Notes: generated by a model from the sequence alone, not told the origin. DNA of 8,935 bases from an uncultured Lysobacteraceae bacterium (GCA_946482585.1 CAMLSI010000205.1:1-8935), one strand, 5' to 3'; positions 1-6,967 are shown, numbered from the stretch's first letter. Program-made: numbers and translations.

Positions 1-46
1 CATGGGCGCATCCCGACGGCGGTGCGCCGAGCCGGGTTCGATCGAT

Positions 47-72
47 GGCGTCGCCGGGGTGCCGGCGACGCC
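47..72 (-). terminator. GC-rich hairpin just downstream of ychF, possible transcription end
   Basis: A perfect 11-bp inverted repeat with a 4-nt loop (arms 47-57 and 62-72, arm sequence GGCGTCGCCGG) begins 6 nt past the ychF stop codon in the direction of ychF transcription. No T-tract follows; the next bases on the minus strand are ATCGATCG. It is therefore not a textbook intrinsic terminator. It may be a Rho-assisted or L-shaped terminator, or a 3'-end-protecting hairpin. Its position at the end of the leftward gene series favours an mRNA 3'-end role. Positions 1-46 hold no gene I can support. Confidence 0.5.
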
Positions 73-78
73 CGAGCG

Positions 79-1170
79 TCAGACGTTGAAGCGGAAGTGC
101 AGCACGTCGCCTTCCTTGACGATGTAGTCCTTGCCTTCGAGGCGCAGACGGCCGACATCGCGCGCACCGGCTTCGCCCTTGTATTTGATGAAGTCGTCGT
201 AGGCGATGGTTTCGGCGCGGATGAAGCCGCGCTCGAAATCCGTATGGATGACGCCGGCCGCCTGCGGCGCGGTCGCCCCGACCTTGACCTGCCAGGCGCG
301 CACTTCCTTCACACCGGCCGTGAAATAGGTCTGCAACCCGAGCAGCTTGTAGCCGGCGCGGATCACGCGGTTCAGGCCCGGCTCGTCGAGGCCCATGTCC
401 TGCAGGAACGCGTCGCGATCGGCGTCGTCGAGCTGGGACAGCTCTTCCTCGATCGCGGCGCAGACCGGCACGACCTCGGCACCTTCGGCGGCGGCGCGCG
501 CGCGCACCTTGTTGAGATGCGGATTGTCGGTGAAGCCATTCTCGAGCACGTTGGCGATGTACATCAGCGGCTTCAGGGTCAGCAGGAACAGGTCGCGGAC
601 CAGCGCCTTTTCGTCCTCGTCGAGCCCCGCCGCACGCGCCGGCTTGCCTTCGTTGAGGGTCGCCGCGAGTTTCTGCAGCACCGGGCGCTTCGCGAGCGCT
701 TCCTTGTCGGCGGCCTTGGCCGCACGCTCGACGCGATTGAGCGCCTTCTCCACCGACTCGAGGTCGGCGAGCGCGAGTTCGGTGTCGATGGTTTCGATGT
801 CGGAGATCGGATCGATCTTGCCGGCGACGTGGATGATGTCGCTGTGCTCGAAACAACGCACGACGTGCGCGATCGCGTCGACTTCGCGGATGTGCGCGAG
901 GAATTTGTTGCCGAGGCCCTCGCCCTTCGACGCGCCCGCAACCAGACCTGCGATGTCGACGAATTCCATCGACGTCGGAATCACTTTCTGCGGCTTCACG
1001 ATGTCGGCGAGCGCGCCGAGGCGCGGGTCGGGCACCGGCACGACGCCGACGTTCGGATCGATGGTGCAGAACGGGAAATTCGCCGCGGCGATGCCGGCTT
1101 TGGTCAGCGCGTTGAACAGGGTGGACTTGCCGACGTTAGGCAGGCCGACGATGCCGCATTTGATGCCCAT
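79..1170 (-). CDS. ychF: YchF/OLA1-family redox-regulated ATPase
   Basis: Encodes 363 aa, the usual YchF length, complete from ATG to TGA. This is a TRAFAC-class P-loop protein of the Obg family. Visible elements are the Walker A/G1 motif GLPNVGKST (residues 9-17), the switch II/G3 motif DIAGL (72-76), a coiled-coil alpha-helical insertion around 125-200, and a C-terminal TGS domain from about 280 to 363. In the G4 position the protein has NVLE (207-210) instead of NKxD; this N-x-x-E variant is the family signature that lets YchF prefer ATP over GTP. It is a cytosolic, ribosome-associated ATPase linked to stress and redox responses; the exact role is unsettled. The ATG at 1170 has a weak AGG ribosome-binding element 6 nt upstream. 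It lies 56 nt downstream of pth on the same strand, the usual pth-ychF order in gammaproteobacteria, and is the last gene of the leftward series visible here. Confidence 0.97.
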   Translation of the reverse strand: MGIKCGIVGLPNVGKSTLFNALTKAGIAAANFPFCTIDPNVGVVPVPDPRLGALADIVKPQKVIPTSMEFVDIAGLVAGASKGEGLGNKFLAHIREVDAIAHVVRCFEHSDIIHVAGKIDPISDIETIDTELALADLESVEKALNRVERAAKAADKEALAKRPVLQKLAATLNEGKPARAAGLDEDEKALVRDLFLLTLKPLMYIANVLENGFTDNPHLNKVRARAAAEGAEVVPVCAAIEEELSQLDDADRDAFLQDMGLDEPGLNRVIRAGYKLLGLQTYFTAGVKEVRAWQVKVGATAPQAAGVIHTDFERGFIRAETIAYDDFIKYKGEAGARDVGRLRLEGKDYIVKEGDVLHFRFNV

Positions 1171-1220
1171 GGTGAACCTGCAGGATAGATAAACGGGTTA
1201 ATGACACTGATGAAACAGGT

Positions 1221-1237
1221 TGGCGCTCAAGGCGCCA
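1221..1237 (-). terminator. weak hairpin over the pth stop codon
   Basis: A 6-bp perfect stem (1221-1226 with 1232-1237) with a 5-nt loop straddles the pth TGA (1227-1229). On the minus strand it is followed by ACCTGTTTC, which contains only three Ts. It could be a weak attenuator between pth and ychF or simply a GC-rich chance dyad. The 56-nt pth-ychF gap contains no other recognisable element. Confidence 0.25.
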
Positions 1238-1814
1238 CCGGCGCGGTGTGCAGCCGTTTCATCGCTTCGTTGAAATCGCCGGCCAGCGCGAGCGGCAGCA
1301 CGTCGAACGCGGCGCCTATCGACGCCATGATCGCGTCTTCGTCTTTCGCGCCCGCACGGCCCAGCACCCAGCCCGTGACCTTGTCCTTGTGGCCGGGATG
1401 GCCGATGCCCACGCGCAGGCGATGGAACTTGCCGTCGCCGAGGTGAGCGATGATGTCGCGCAGACCGTTCTGGCCGCCGTGGCCGCCGTCGAACTTGAGC
1501 CGCGCCGTACCCGGCGGCAGATCGAGTTCGTCGTGAGCGACGAGCATCTCGTCGGGCGCGATCTTGTAGTAGCGCAGCGCCGAGACCACGGCGATGCCGC
1601 TCTTGTTCATGAACGTGGTCGGCTTCAGCAACAGTACCTGCTGTCCGCCGATCGATACCTTGGCCGTCTCCGCATGCAGCTTCGACTCGACGCCGAAGCG
1701 CGCGCCATGCTGCTGCGCGAGAGCGTCAATAAACCAGAACCCGGCGTTGTGCCGGGTTCTGAGATAGTCGGCCCCGGGATTGCCGAGGCCGACGAGCAGG
1801 CGCAAACGAGCCAT
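1227..1814 (-). CDS. pth: peptidyl-tRNA hydrolase (Pth)
   Basis: Encodes 195 aa (E. coli Pth is 194). It hydrolyses the ester bond of peptidyl-tRNAs that fall off stalled ribosomes, recycling tRNA in the cytosol. The N-terminal motif LLVGLGNPGADYLRTRHNAG (residues 6-25) carries the conserved Asn12 and the catalytic His22. The second conserved block is KPTTFMNKSG (64-73) with Asn70, and the third is HDELDLPPG (94-102) with Asp95, which orients the catalytic His. The segment GHGGQNGLRD (111-120) has Gln115 where, from memory, E. coli has His113; Asn116 is kept. GIGHPGHKDKVTGWVLG (136-152) is also characteristic. The gene starts 33 nt after the rplY stop. No Shine-Dalgarno sequence is visible (TTCCGCTTCGC precedes the ATG), so translation may depend on coupling to rplY. 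The ATG at 1814 is the only start that keeps the conserved N-terminal strand. Confidence 0.97.
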   Translation of the reverse strand: MARLRLLVGLGNPGADYLRTRHNAGFWFIDALAQQHGARFGVESKLHAETAKVSIGGQQVLLLKPTTFMNKSGIAVVSALRYYKIAPDEMLVAHDELDLPPGTARLKFDGGHGGQNGLRDIIAHLGDGKFHRLRVGIGHPGHKDKVTGWVLGRAGAKDEDAIMASIGAAFDVLPLALAGDFNEAMKRLHTAPVAP

Positions 1815-1826
1815 GCGAAGCGGAAT

Positions 1827-1842
1827 CGCGTCGTGCGACGCG
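1827..1842 (-). promoter_or_regulatory. hairpin in the rplY-pth gap
   Basis: CGCGTC (1827-1832) and GACGCG (1837-1842) form a perfect 6-bp stem around a 4-nt loop. It occupies about half of the 33-nt space between the rplY stop and the pth start. No T-tract follows. The 12 nt left before the pth ATG have no Shine-Dalgarno match. It may protect the rplY 3' end after processing or hold the two reading frames close together. This is inference from the sequence alone. Confidence 0.35.
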
Positions 1843-1847
1843 AAACC

Positions 1848-2552
1848 TTACTTCTTCTTGGCCGGAGCCGGAGCCGCTGCGGGAGCCTTGGCCGGAGCGG
1901 CCTTGCCGCCCTTGGCCGGCGCCGCCGGAGCCGCAGCCACCGCATCGGCAGCCGGCGCTTCCTCGACTTCTTCCCTCGCGACCTTGGCCAGCACCACGGC
2001 CACGTCATGCTCCTTGCCGAGCTTGAGTTCCGGGATTTCGAGGCCGGCCGGCAGCTTCAGGTCGGACAGATGGACGATGTCGCCGACGTTGAGGTTGCCC
2101 AGATCGACTTCGATGAACTCCGGCAGGTCCTTCGGCAGGCACGAAACGACGATGTCGTTCAGTTCGTGCGTGACGAGCACGCCGGCGGTCTTGCCGGCCG
2201 GCGACTTTTCCTGGTTCAGGAAGTGCAGCGGCACGCGAATCTTGAGCGCTTCGTTTTCGCTGACGCGCTGGAAATCCAGGTGCAACAGGCGCTGCTTGTA
2301 CGGATGACGCTGCATGTCACGCAGCAGCACCTTCTGGTTCTTGCCGTCGATCTTCAGATCGAGGATCGCCGAGTAGAACCACTCGTGCTGGGAAGCCATG
2401 AAGACGTCCTTGTGCACGAACTGGATGCTCTGCGGGCTTTCCTTGCCGCCGTAAAGGATGGCCGGGACGACGTCCGCGTGACGCAGGCGGCGGCTCGCAC
2501 CTTTCCCCTCGTCCTTGCGGAGTTCCGCCGGGATTTCATGAATCTTTGCCAT
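1848..2552 (-). CDS. rplY: 50S ribosomal protein L25, CTC/TL5 long form
   Basis: Encodes 234 aa. It is a 5S rRNA-binding protein of the large subunit. Unlike the short E. coli L25 of about 94 aa, this is the two-domain CTC (general stress protein) form. The N-terminal L25 domain (about residues 1-95) contains SRRLRHADVVPAILYGG (20-36) and RDMQRHPYKQRLLHLDFQ (78-95), which form the 5S rRNA contact region. The C-terminal TL5-type beta domain spans about 100-190. It ends in a low-complexity Ala/Pro/Lys tail (about 198-234) closing in KKK, which is presumably disordered and basic and could touch rRNA. The ATG at 2552 has a GAAGG Shine-Dalgarno at 2562-2566, spaced 9 nt. The gene is 87 nt downstream of prs, with two hairpins in the gap, and 33 nt upstream of pth. 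Confidence 0.97.
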   Translation of the reverse strand: MAKIHEIPAELRKDEGKGASRRLRHADVVPAILYGGKESPQSIQFVHKDVFMASQHEWFYSAILDLKIDGKNQKVLLRDMQRHPYKQRLLHLDFQRVSENEALKIRVPLHFLNQEKSPAGKTAGVLVTHELNDIVVSCLPKDLPEFIEVDLGNLNVGDIVHLSDLKLPAGLEIPELKLGKEHDVAVVLAKVAREEVEEAPAADAVAAAPAAPAKGGKAAPAKAPAAAPAPAKKK

Positions 2553-2573
2553 GACAAACTACCTTCAGTGATG

Positions 2574-2591
2574 AAAACCGCCTCGCGGCGG
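2574..2591 (-). terminator. terminator-like hairpin in the prs-rplY gap
   Basis: On the minus strand CCGCC, a GCGA loop (GNRA class), GGCGG and TTTT run in order. The stem arms are 2587-2591 and 2578-2582 and the T-run is 2574-2577. An extra G-T pair could extend the stem. It has the shape of a short Rho-independent terminator and ends 7 nt before the rplY Shine-Dalgarno. The stem is short and the T-run has only four bases, so partial termination or attenuation is more likely than a full stop. No clear sigma-70 promoter for rplY is visible downstream of it. Confidence 0.45.
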
Positions 2592-2597
2592 CAATGG

Positions 2598-2621
2598 GGC
2601 TCCTCCGCGACCAGAGGAGCC
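2598..2621 (-). promoter_or_regulatory. strong stem-loop downstream of prs
   Basis: GGCTCCTC (2598-2605) and GAGGAGCC (2614-2621) form a perfect 8-bp stem. Inside it one G-T and one G-C pair could extend the helix to 10 bp closed by a 4-nt loop. It begins 18 nt after the prs stop codon and is not followed by a T-tract. Candidate roles are a 3' stabiliser of the upstream prs message, an RNase processing site, or the first element of a two-hairpin attenuator with the stem at 2578-2591. Confidence 0.5.
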
Positions 2622-2639
2622 GGAGATCGACCGGGTGAA

Positions 2640-3596
2640 TCAGTCGACGTACAGCGAACTCACCGACTCGCCGAATGCGACGCGGCGGATCGTTTCGGCC
2701 AGCAATTCCGCGACCGTCAGCTGACGGATGCGGCTGCAGGCCTGGATTTCCGGGGTCAGCGGGATCGTGTCGGTGACGACGAGTTCGTCCAGCTGGGAAT
2801 TCATGATGTTGCTCAGCGCCGACCCGGACAGCACCGGATGCGTGCAGTAGGCGACTACGCGGCGCGCGCCCTGCTTCTTCAGCGCGTTCGCCGCGGCGCA
2901 CAGCGTGCCGGCGGTGTCGACGATGTCGTCGACGAGCACGCAGGTCTTGTCGCGCACATCGCCGATGATGTTCATCACGGTCGACTCGTTCGGACGCGGA
3001 CGACGCTTGTCGATGATCGCGAGATCCGCATCGTCGAGGCGCTTCGCGATCGCGCGTGCGCGCACCACGCCGCCGACGTCGGGGCTGACCACGATCAGGT
3101 TGTCGGTGCCCTGGCTGCGCCAGATGTCGGCGAGCAGCACCGGCGAGGCATAGACGTTGTCGACCGGAATATCGAAAAAGCCCTGGATCTGGTCGGCATG
3201 GATGTCGACCGTCAGCACGCGGTCGGCACCGACCGTGCCGATCATGTCCGCAGCGACCTTGGCCGTGATCGGCACACGCGCCGAGCGCGGGCGGCGATCC
3301 TGCCGGGCATAGCCGAAATACGGAATCACTGCGGTCACCGTAGCCGCCGATGCGCGCTTGAGCGCGTCGATCAGCACCAGCAGTTCCATGAAATTGTCCG
3401 CGGTCGGCGCACAGGTCGGCTGGACCACGAACACGTCCTGACGACGCACGTTTTCCTCGATCTCGACCTGCACCTCGCCGTCGGAGAACCGACCGCACAG
3501 CGCCTTGCCCAACGGCACGCCGAGCCGATGCGAGACGTTCTCCGCCAATCGCCGGTGCGCATTGCCGGTGAACAGCATCAAACCTTGCGTATTCAT
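2640..3596 (-). CDS. prs: ribose-phosphate pyrophosphokinase (PRPP synthetase)
   Basis: Encodes 318 aa (E. coli Prs is 315). It makes 5-phosphoribosyl-1-pyrophosphate from ribose 5-phosphate and ATP, the precursor for purines, pyrimidines, NAD, histidine and tryptophan. It is cytosolic and the family is hexameric. Class I signatures are intact: [15 protein letters not shown] (37-51), the pyrophosphate/ATP region [15 protein letters not shown] (96-110), the metal/ATP region [20 protein letters not shown] (130-149) with His133, the catalytic flexible loop [10 protein letters not shown] (196-205) with Lys197 and Arg199, and the PRPP-binding loop [13 protein letters not shown] (220-232). The ATG at 3596 has a GGAG Shine-Dalgarno at 3603-3606, six nt away. 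It lies 58 nt downstream of the tRNA-Gln gene on the same strand. The trailer after the tRNA can pair with this ribosome-binding site (see the stem entry). Confidence 0.98.
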   Translation of the reverse strand: MNTQGLMLFTGNAHRRLAENVSHRLGVPLGKALCGRFSDGEVQVEIEENVRRQDVFVVQPTCAPTADNFMELLVLIDALKRASAATVTAVIPYFGYARQDRRPRSARVPITAKVAADMIGTVGADRVLTVDIHADQIQGFFDIPVDNVYASPVLLADIWRSQGTDNLIVVSPDVGGVVRARAIAKRLDDADLAIIDKRRPRPNESTVMNIIGDVRDKTCVLVDDIVDTAGTLCAAANALKKQGARRVVAYCTHPVLSGSALSNIMNSQLDELVVTDTIPLTPEIQACSRIRQLTVAELLAETIRRVAFGESVSSLYVD

Positions 3597-3597
3597 G

Positions 3598-3653
3598 TGA
3601 ATCTCCGCCAGCCGCCGTTGACCGGGAGCAAGCCCGATGCCCAGGGTGATTCA
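3598..3653 (-). promoter_or_regulatory. possible stem pairing the tRNA trailer with the prs ribosome-binding site
   Basis: On the minus strand TGAATC (3653-3648), one base past the encoded CCA of tRNA-Gln, is exactly complementary to GATTCA (3603-3598), one base before the prs ATG. After an A-A mismatch, CC (3646-3645) can pair with the GG (3606-3605) of the prs Shine-Dalgarno. A small 4-bp hairpin (3623-3626 with 3633-3636) lies inside. Such a stem would cover the GGAG. A role in controlling prs translation, perhaps linked to tRNA 3' processing, is only inference. Confidence 0.3.
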
Positions 3654-3654
3654 G

Positions 3655-3730
3655 TGGCTGGGGCGGTAGGACTCGAACCTACGGATGCGGGAATCAAAAT
3701 CCCGTGCCTTACCAGCTTGGCGACGCCCCA
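3655..3730 (-). tRNA. tRNA-Gln (anticodon UUG)
   Basis: This is a 76-nt tRNA with the 3' CCA encoded (3655-3657). The acceptor stem TGGGGCG/CGCCCCA pairs over all 7 bp. The D arm has a GCC/GGC stem and a loop containing the invariant GG. The anticodon stem CGGGA/TCCCG carries the loop TTTTGAT, giving anticodon TTG at 3695-3697, which decodes CAA and CAG glutamine codons. The T stem GTAGG/CCTAC closes a loop beginning TTCGA. The U1-A72 pair and discriminator G73 are the glutaminyl-tRNA synthetase identity features known from E. coli. The gene sits between ispE and prs on the same strand, as I recall for related gammaproteobacteria, and its first 22 nt overlap the 3' end of ispE. No dedicated promoter is evident, so it is probably cut from the polycistronic transcript. 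Confidence 0.98.
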
Positions 3731-4581
3731 GCAGCAAAACGTTCCAGTGCGGCGAGCAGCGGCGAGCGGTTCACACCGCGCGCAGCCCAGGCCGACCATC
3801 CCTGCGGACAAGCCGCCGCGAGTGCCGCCGCCTCGGCTTCGGTCGCCACGTCGAGGAAGACGCAGCCACCGGAACCGGACAAACGCGGGCGACCCTGCGA
3901 TTCGAGCCATGCGAGCGCCGCCGCTACCGCAGGGTAGCGCGCGCTGACCACCGGCTCGAACGCGTTCGAGGTCTCAGCCCCAGCAAGGAAGCGCGGAATT
4001 GTCGTGGGCGCGGCATCGCGTGTCAATTCCGGCGCCTGAAACAACGGTGCCGTCGGCACGCTGATTTTCGGGTCGACGACGACGTACCAGCGCTCGGGCA
4101 GGTCGATCGGCGTCAGCTGTTCGCCGACGCCCTCTGCCCAGGCCGAACGGCCGTGCACGAACACCGGCACGTCGGCGCCGAGCGCGAGACCGAGTTCGGC
4201 CAGTTCATCGGGTGCGAGGCCGCAGCCCCAGATCCGGTTCAGCGCGACGAGTACGGTGGCCGCATCGGAACTGCCGCCGCCGAGTCCGCCGCCGACCGGA
4301 ATGCGCTTGTCGACGGCGATGTCGACACCGGCATCCGCGGGCGCGTACGGCTTGAGGCAGGCCGCGGCGCGCACGACGAGATCGCGCCCGGGCGGGACAC
4401 CCGCCAGATCGCTGACACGTTCGATCCGACCGTCGTCGCGCGGCCGAAGGCGTACACCATCGCCGCGATCGAGCAGCTGGAACACCGTCTGCAGCAGGTG
4501 GTAGCCGTCGGCGCGACGCCCCGTGATCTGCAGGAACAGGTTGAGCTTGGCCGGCGCCGGCCAGACGCTCCAGTCCGTCAT
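3709..4581 (-). CDS. ispE: 4-diphosphocytidyl-2-C-methyl-D-erythritol kinase
   Basis: Encodes 290 aa. It phosphorylates the 2-hydroxyl of CDP-ME with ATP, the fourth step of the MEP isoprenoid pathway, in the cytosol. It is a GHMP-superfamily kinase: PAKLNLFL (8-15) carries the conserved Lys10-type residue (here Lys12), the glycine-rich ATP loop PVGGGLGGGSSDAATVL (95-111) is intact, GADVPVF (135-141) supplies the catalytic Asp137, and LSGSGGCVF (234-242) is GHMP motif 3. The C-terminal VNRSPL (270-275) is also typical. The ATG at 4581 overlaps the lolB stop as ATGA, with an AGGT element close upstream; a longer upstream reading frame has no family support. The stop codon TAA (3709-3711) lies inside the D-loop of tRNA-Gln, so the last seven codons and one further base are shared with the tRNA gene. 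The residues encoded by the overlap (GASPSW) lie beyond the conserved fold. Confidence 0.97.
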   Translation of the reverse strand: MTDWSVWPAPAKLNLFLQITGRRADGYHLLQTVFQLLDRGDGVRLRPRDDGRIERVSDLAGVPPGRDLVVRAAACLKPYAPADAGVDIAVDKRIPVGGGLGGGSSDAATVLVALNRIWGCGLAPDELAELGLALGADVPVFVHGRSAWAEGVGEQLTPIDLPERWYVVVDPKISVPTAPLFQAPELTRDAAPTTIPRFLAGAETSNAFEPVVSARYPAVAAALAWLESQGRPRLSGSGGCVFLDVATEAEAAALAAACPQGWSAWAARGVNRSPLLAALERFAAGASPSW

Positions 4582-5192
4582 CGCACCTGCCAGTCTTCGA
4601 TGAACAGGCGCACGCGGTGCTTGCCCCGGGTCGCGAACACCTTGCGCGGCAACGCCGGCTCGCGGTCGCCGAAATACTCGCGGTATTCGATGGTCCAGCC
4701 CGACTGCAGCAGCTTCGCGGGCCGCTGCGCTTCGTCGAACACGAGCTCGGCCTTGACGCCCGGTGCGCGCAGGCCGCGCACCCAGTATTCGAGCTCGGTC
4801 ACGGGCAGTTGCCAATTGACCTCGCGCGCCAGCAGTTCGGCCGCATCGCTGCCGGTCAGCACTTCGTTGCGCACCCCTTCGAGGGTGGCGGAATGCCGGT
4901 CGCCGTGAAGCCGCCAGTTCTTGCCGGTCACCGGCGCGCGCAGGCGCAGATCGTAGTGCGCGCCGTCCTGGCTCCATTCGACGTCGGCGTTGCCGCCGTC
5001 GTCGCCGTTGCTGACCGCGATGCGTCCGCTGAGCTGCCAGCGCGACTGCGCGAGCACGGTCGCTTCGCGCGTGCGCTGGGCGCCCAAGGTCGCGTCGTCC
5101 TCGCGCAGACGCTGCGGCGCACAGGCGACGAGGCCCAGCGCGCAGGAAACCAGCAGCAGCCGCGCTGCCGCGGACATTCGATTCGCTCGCAT
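4578..5192 (-). CDS. lolB: outer-membrane lipoprotein receptor LolB
   Basis: Encodes 204 aa (E. coli LolB is 207 before processing). LolB accepts lipoproteins from the periplasmic carrier LolA and inserts them into the inner leaflet of the outer membrane. It is itself a lipoprotein: a positively charged start (MRANR), a hydrophobic stretch (about 11-22) and the lipobox LVAC (21-24) place the acylated Cys at residue 24. Ala at +2 is not an inner-membrane retention signal. The following beta-rich region contains WQLSGRIAV (52-60) and YWVRGLRAPG (about 136-145), matching the LolB-typical W-x-L-x-G-R and YW-x-R-G blocks. The start overlaps the upstream TPR gene stop by 1 nt (TGATG). A second in-frame ATG at 5177 (Met6) is possible, but Met1 gives better coupling and a more charged n-region. 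It overlaps ispE by 4 nt. Confidence 0.94.
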   Translation of the reverse strand: MRANRMSAAARLLLVSCALGLVACAPQRLREDDATLGAQRTREATVLAQSRWQLSGRIAVSNGDDGGNADVEWSQDGAHYDLRLRAPVTGKNWRLHGDRHSATLEGVRNEVLTGSDAAELLAREVNWQLPVTELEYWVRGLRAPGVKAELVFDEAQRPAKLLQSGWTIEYREYFGDREPALPRKVFATRGKHRVRLFIEDWQVR

Positions 5193-6910
5193 CAGACGCC
5201 CAGCCTGCGCATCGCTTCGACGACGGCCTTGTTCTTCGCGTCTTTCTTGCGCGCCTGTTCGAAGATCGCGCGCGCTTCCTCATGCTTGCCCTGCATCCAG
5301 AGCACTTCGCCGAGGTGCGAGGCGATCTCGCCGTCGGACTGCTTCTCGAACGCACGCCGCAGGGCCTTTTCCGCGCTGCTCAGATCGCCGCGGCGATACA
5401 GCACCCAGCCGTAGGAGTCGATCACCGCCGCATCCTCGGGCTTGGCCTTCAGCGCGCGCTCGATCAGGCTCAGTGCCTCGTCGAGTTTGCGGTTCGCATC
5501 GGCCAGGGTGTAGCCGAGCGCGTTGGTCGCGTCCATGTCGTCGGGCTTGAGTTCGAGCACGCGGCGCAGGTCGGCCTCGGCGCTGTCGGCCATTCCGTTC
5601 GCGGCCGCGTGCAGCGCACGCGCATAGAGCAGGCGCGTGTCGTCCGGAATCTGCTTGAGCGCGCGCGCATAGGCCGCCTGTGCGGCGTCGTGCTGCTCGT
5701 GCTTGGCGAGCAGCTCGGCTTCGAGCATGAACGCATCGGCGAGCGCGCCGAGCTGATCGCCGACACGCTGCTGCAGCTCGCGCGTCATCACGAGCGCCTG
5801 TTCGGATTTGCCGACTTCGTCAGTGAGCACGGCAATGCGGATCTGGCTCGGAAACCAGTCCTCGTCATCGACCGAAACCTGTTCGTACCAGCTCAGCGCA
5901 GCGGCGTTCTGCTCGAGCATCTCGGCGAGCTGGCCGAGCAGATGCGCACGCGCGGCGCGCTCGTCTTCGGGCCGGCTCTTGAGCTCGTCGTACAGCGACT
6001 GGATCAGGCTCTTGTCGTTCGCACGCGCGACATAGGCGGCGCGCGCGGCGTAGCTGTAATCGTCCTGCGGGCCGTCGGCGAGCAGCTTGGCGGCGCCCTT
6101 GTTGTCGCCCTGCTGACCCAGCATCAGCGCGTACGCGGCGCGCAGACGGATGTCCTTCGGCGCGAGCTTGATTGCCTGCTGATAGTCGCGTCCGGCACGC
6201 GTCTTGTCGCCTTCGTCGAGTGCGAGTTGCGCCGACCAGCCGTAGGCGGCCGCACTCGTGAATTTCTTCAGCGCCGCATCGGCGAGCTCGCGCGCATAGG
6301 GCTTGGCCTCGAGCTTGAACGCGAGCTGGCTCATCGCGATCCAGATTTCCTCGGGCGCGCCGGTCATCCGTGCCGGCGTCGCGAGCCGCCGCAGCAAAGT
6401 CGCCGCGGCGGCCTTGTCGGTGGCGCCGAGCAGTACCTGTCCGACCAGGCGCCAACCCTGCTGATCCGGTTGGACGAGAAGTTTCGACAGCGACTGAAAT
6501 GCCGCGTCGGGATTGCCGTCGCTGAGCGCGAGGCTGGCTTCGACCTGAGTCTGGCCGGGATCGTCCGGCTTCAATGCACGCCAGCGCGCAAGCGATGCGC
6601 GCGCGAGCTTCCAATCCTTGGCCGCGAGCGCGACCCGGGTCGCGTGCGCGGCAATCTGCGGATCCGAACCGAGCTCGGCGGCACGCGCGTAGCGCTGTGC
6701 CGAGTCGGCCAGATCGGCCTTGCCGAGAGCGAACTCGCCGGCCAGCATCTGCGCGAGCTGGTCCTGCTCGAGCGGCGTCGGCGCAACGGTGGCCTGGCCG
6801 GGTTGCATCGCGGCCTGCCGCACCGGCGTCGCCGTGCAGGCAGTCAGCAGCAGCACCGCGACAACGGTCAGTGCGGCCAGGGAAACAGCGCGATCAGCGC
6901 GAAAATTCAT
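5192..6910 (-). CDS. TPR outer-membrane lipoprotein, LbcA-like
   Basis: Encodes 572 aa from the ATG at 6910. A GGTGG element six nt upstream favours this start; an in-frame ATG at 6916 would add two residues. The N-terminus is a lipoprotein signal peptide with a hydrophobic core and the lipobox LTAC, Cys25 being the acylated residue and Thr at +2, so outer-membrane sorting is expected. The mature protein is almost entirely helical TPR-like repeats. The clearest lie in the C-terminal third (about 395-560), with motifs such as [69 protein letters not shown] and [15 protein letters not shown]. By position (divergent from hemA, upstream of lolB) and architecture it matches P. aeruginosa PA4667, reported as LbcA, the lipoprotein partner that activates the periplasmic protease CtpA against peptidoglycan cross-link hydrolases. 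Function here is inferred from synteny and domain type; another TPR scaffold role is possible. Confidence 0.85.
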   Translation of the reverse strand: MNFRADRAVSLAALTVVAVLLLTACTATPVRQAAMQPGQATVAPTPLEQDQLAQMLAGEFALGKADLADSAQRYARAAELGSDPQIAAHATRVALAAKDWKLARASLARWRALKPDDPGQTQVEASLALSDGNPDAAFQSLSKLLVQPDQQGWRLVGQVLLGATDKAAAATLLRRLATPARMTGAPEEIWIAMSQLAFKLEAKPYARELADAALKKFTSAAAYGWSAQLALDEGDKTRAGRDYQQAIKLAPKDIRLRAAYALMLGQQGDNKGAAKLLADGPQDDYSYAARAAYVARANDKSLIQSLYDELKSRPEDERAARAHLLGQLAEMLEQNAAALSWYEQVSVDDEDWFPSQIRIAVLTDEVGKSEQALVMTRELQQRVGDQLGALADAFMLEAELLAKHEQHDAAQAAYARALKQIPDDTRLLYARALHAAANGMADSAEADLRRVLELKPDDMDATNALGYTLADANRKLDEALSLIERALKAKPEDAAVIDSYGWVLYRRGDLSSAEKALRRAFEKQSDGEIASHLGEVLWMQGKHEEARAIFEQARKKDAKNKAVVEAMRRLGV

Positions 6911-6930
6911 CCACATCCACCATCATCGAT

Positions 6931-6950
6931 GCCGGCCGGTCGAGGCCGGC
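6931..6950 (-). promoter_or_regulatory. 7-bp hairpin just upstream of the TPR gene start
   Basis: GCCGGCC (6931-6937) and GGCCGGC (6944-6950) form a perfect stem with a 6-nt loop. It lies 20 nt before the TPR gene start codon and just upstream of its GGTGG ribosome-binding element. In a leftward leader it could form without covering that site. It has no T-tract. Confidence 0.35.
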
Positions 6951-6967
6951 TTGCTTGATCTTGCCGG

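Noticed and set aside
1..46. Possible start of another minus-strand gene at the ATG complementary to positions 1-3
   Set aside because: Only a single ATG at the window edge with no convincing ribosome-binding site is visible, so no coding claim is supportable.
22..1188. 388-codon plus-strand open frame opposite ychF
   Set aside because: ychF on the other strand is complete with all its motifs. The antisense product is low-complexity and has no family signature.
1848..1960. GC-rich repetitive DNA at the rplY 3' end as a possible repeat element
   Set aside because: It is the coding sequence for the Ala/Pro/Lys C-terminal tail of L25, in frame and ending in TAA. The repetitiveness comes from amino-acid composition.
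1248..3947. 899-codon open frame on the plus strand, antisense to pth, rplY, prs, tRNA-Gln and the end of ispE
   Set aside because: It runs across four unrelated genes and a tRNA. The translation is Arg/His/Asp-rich with no recognisable domain. Long antisense frames are expected in GC-rich genomes with strong third-position bias.
4582..5355. Upstream extension of the ispE frame through lolB
   Set aside because: The extra residues are Arg/Ala-rich frame-shifted lolB sequence. IspE homology begins exactly at the ATG at 4581, which also gives the usual ATGA overlap with lolB.
5282..6958. 558-codon plus-strand open frame opposite the TPR gene
   Set aside because: It is a composition shadow of the TPR gene, which has a signal peptide, lipobox and repeats in the sense frame. 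The antisense product shows no family motif.
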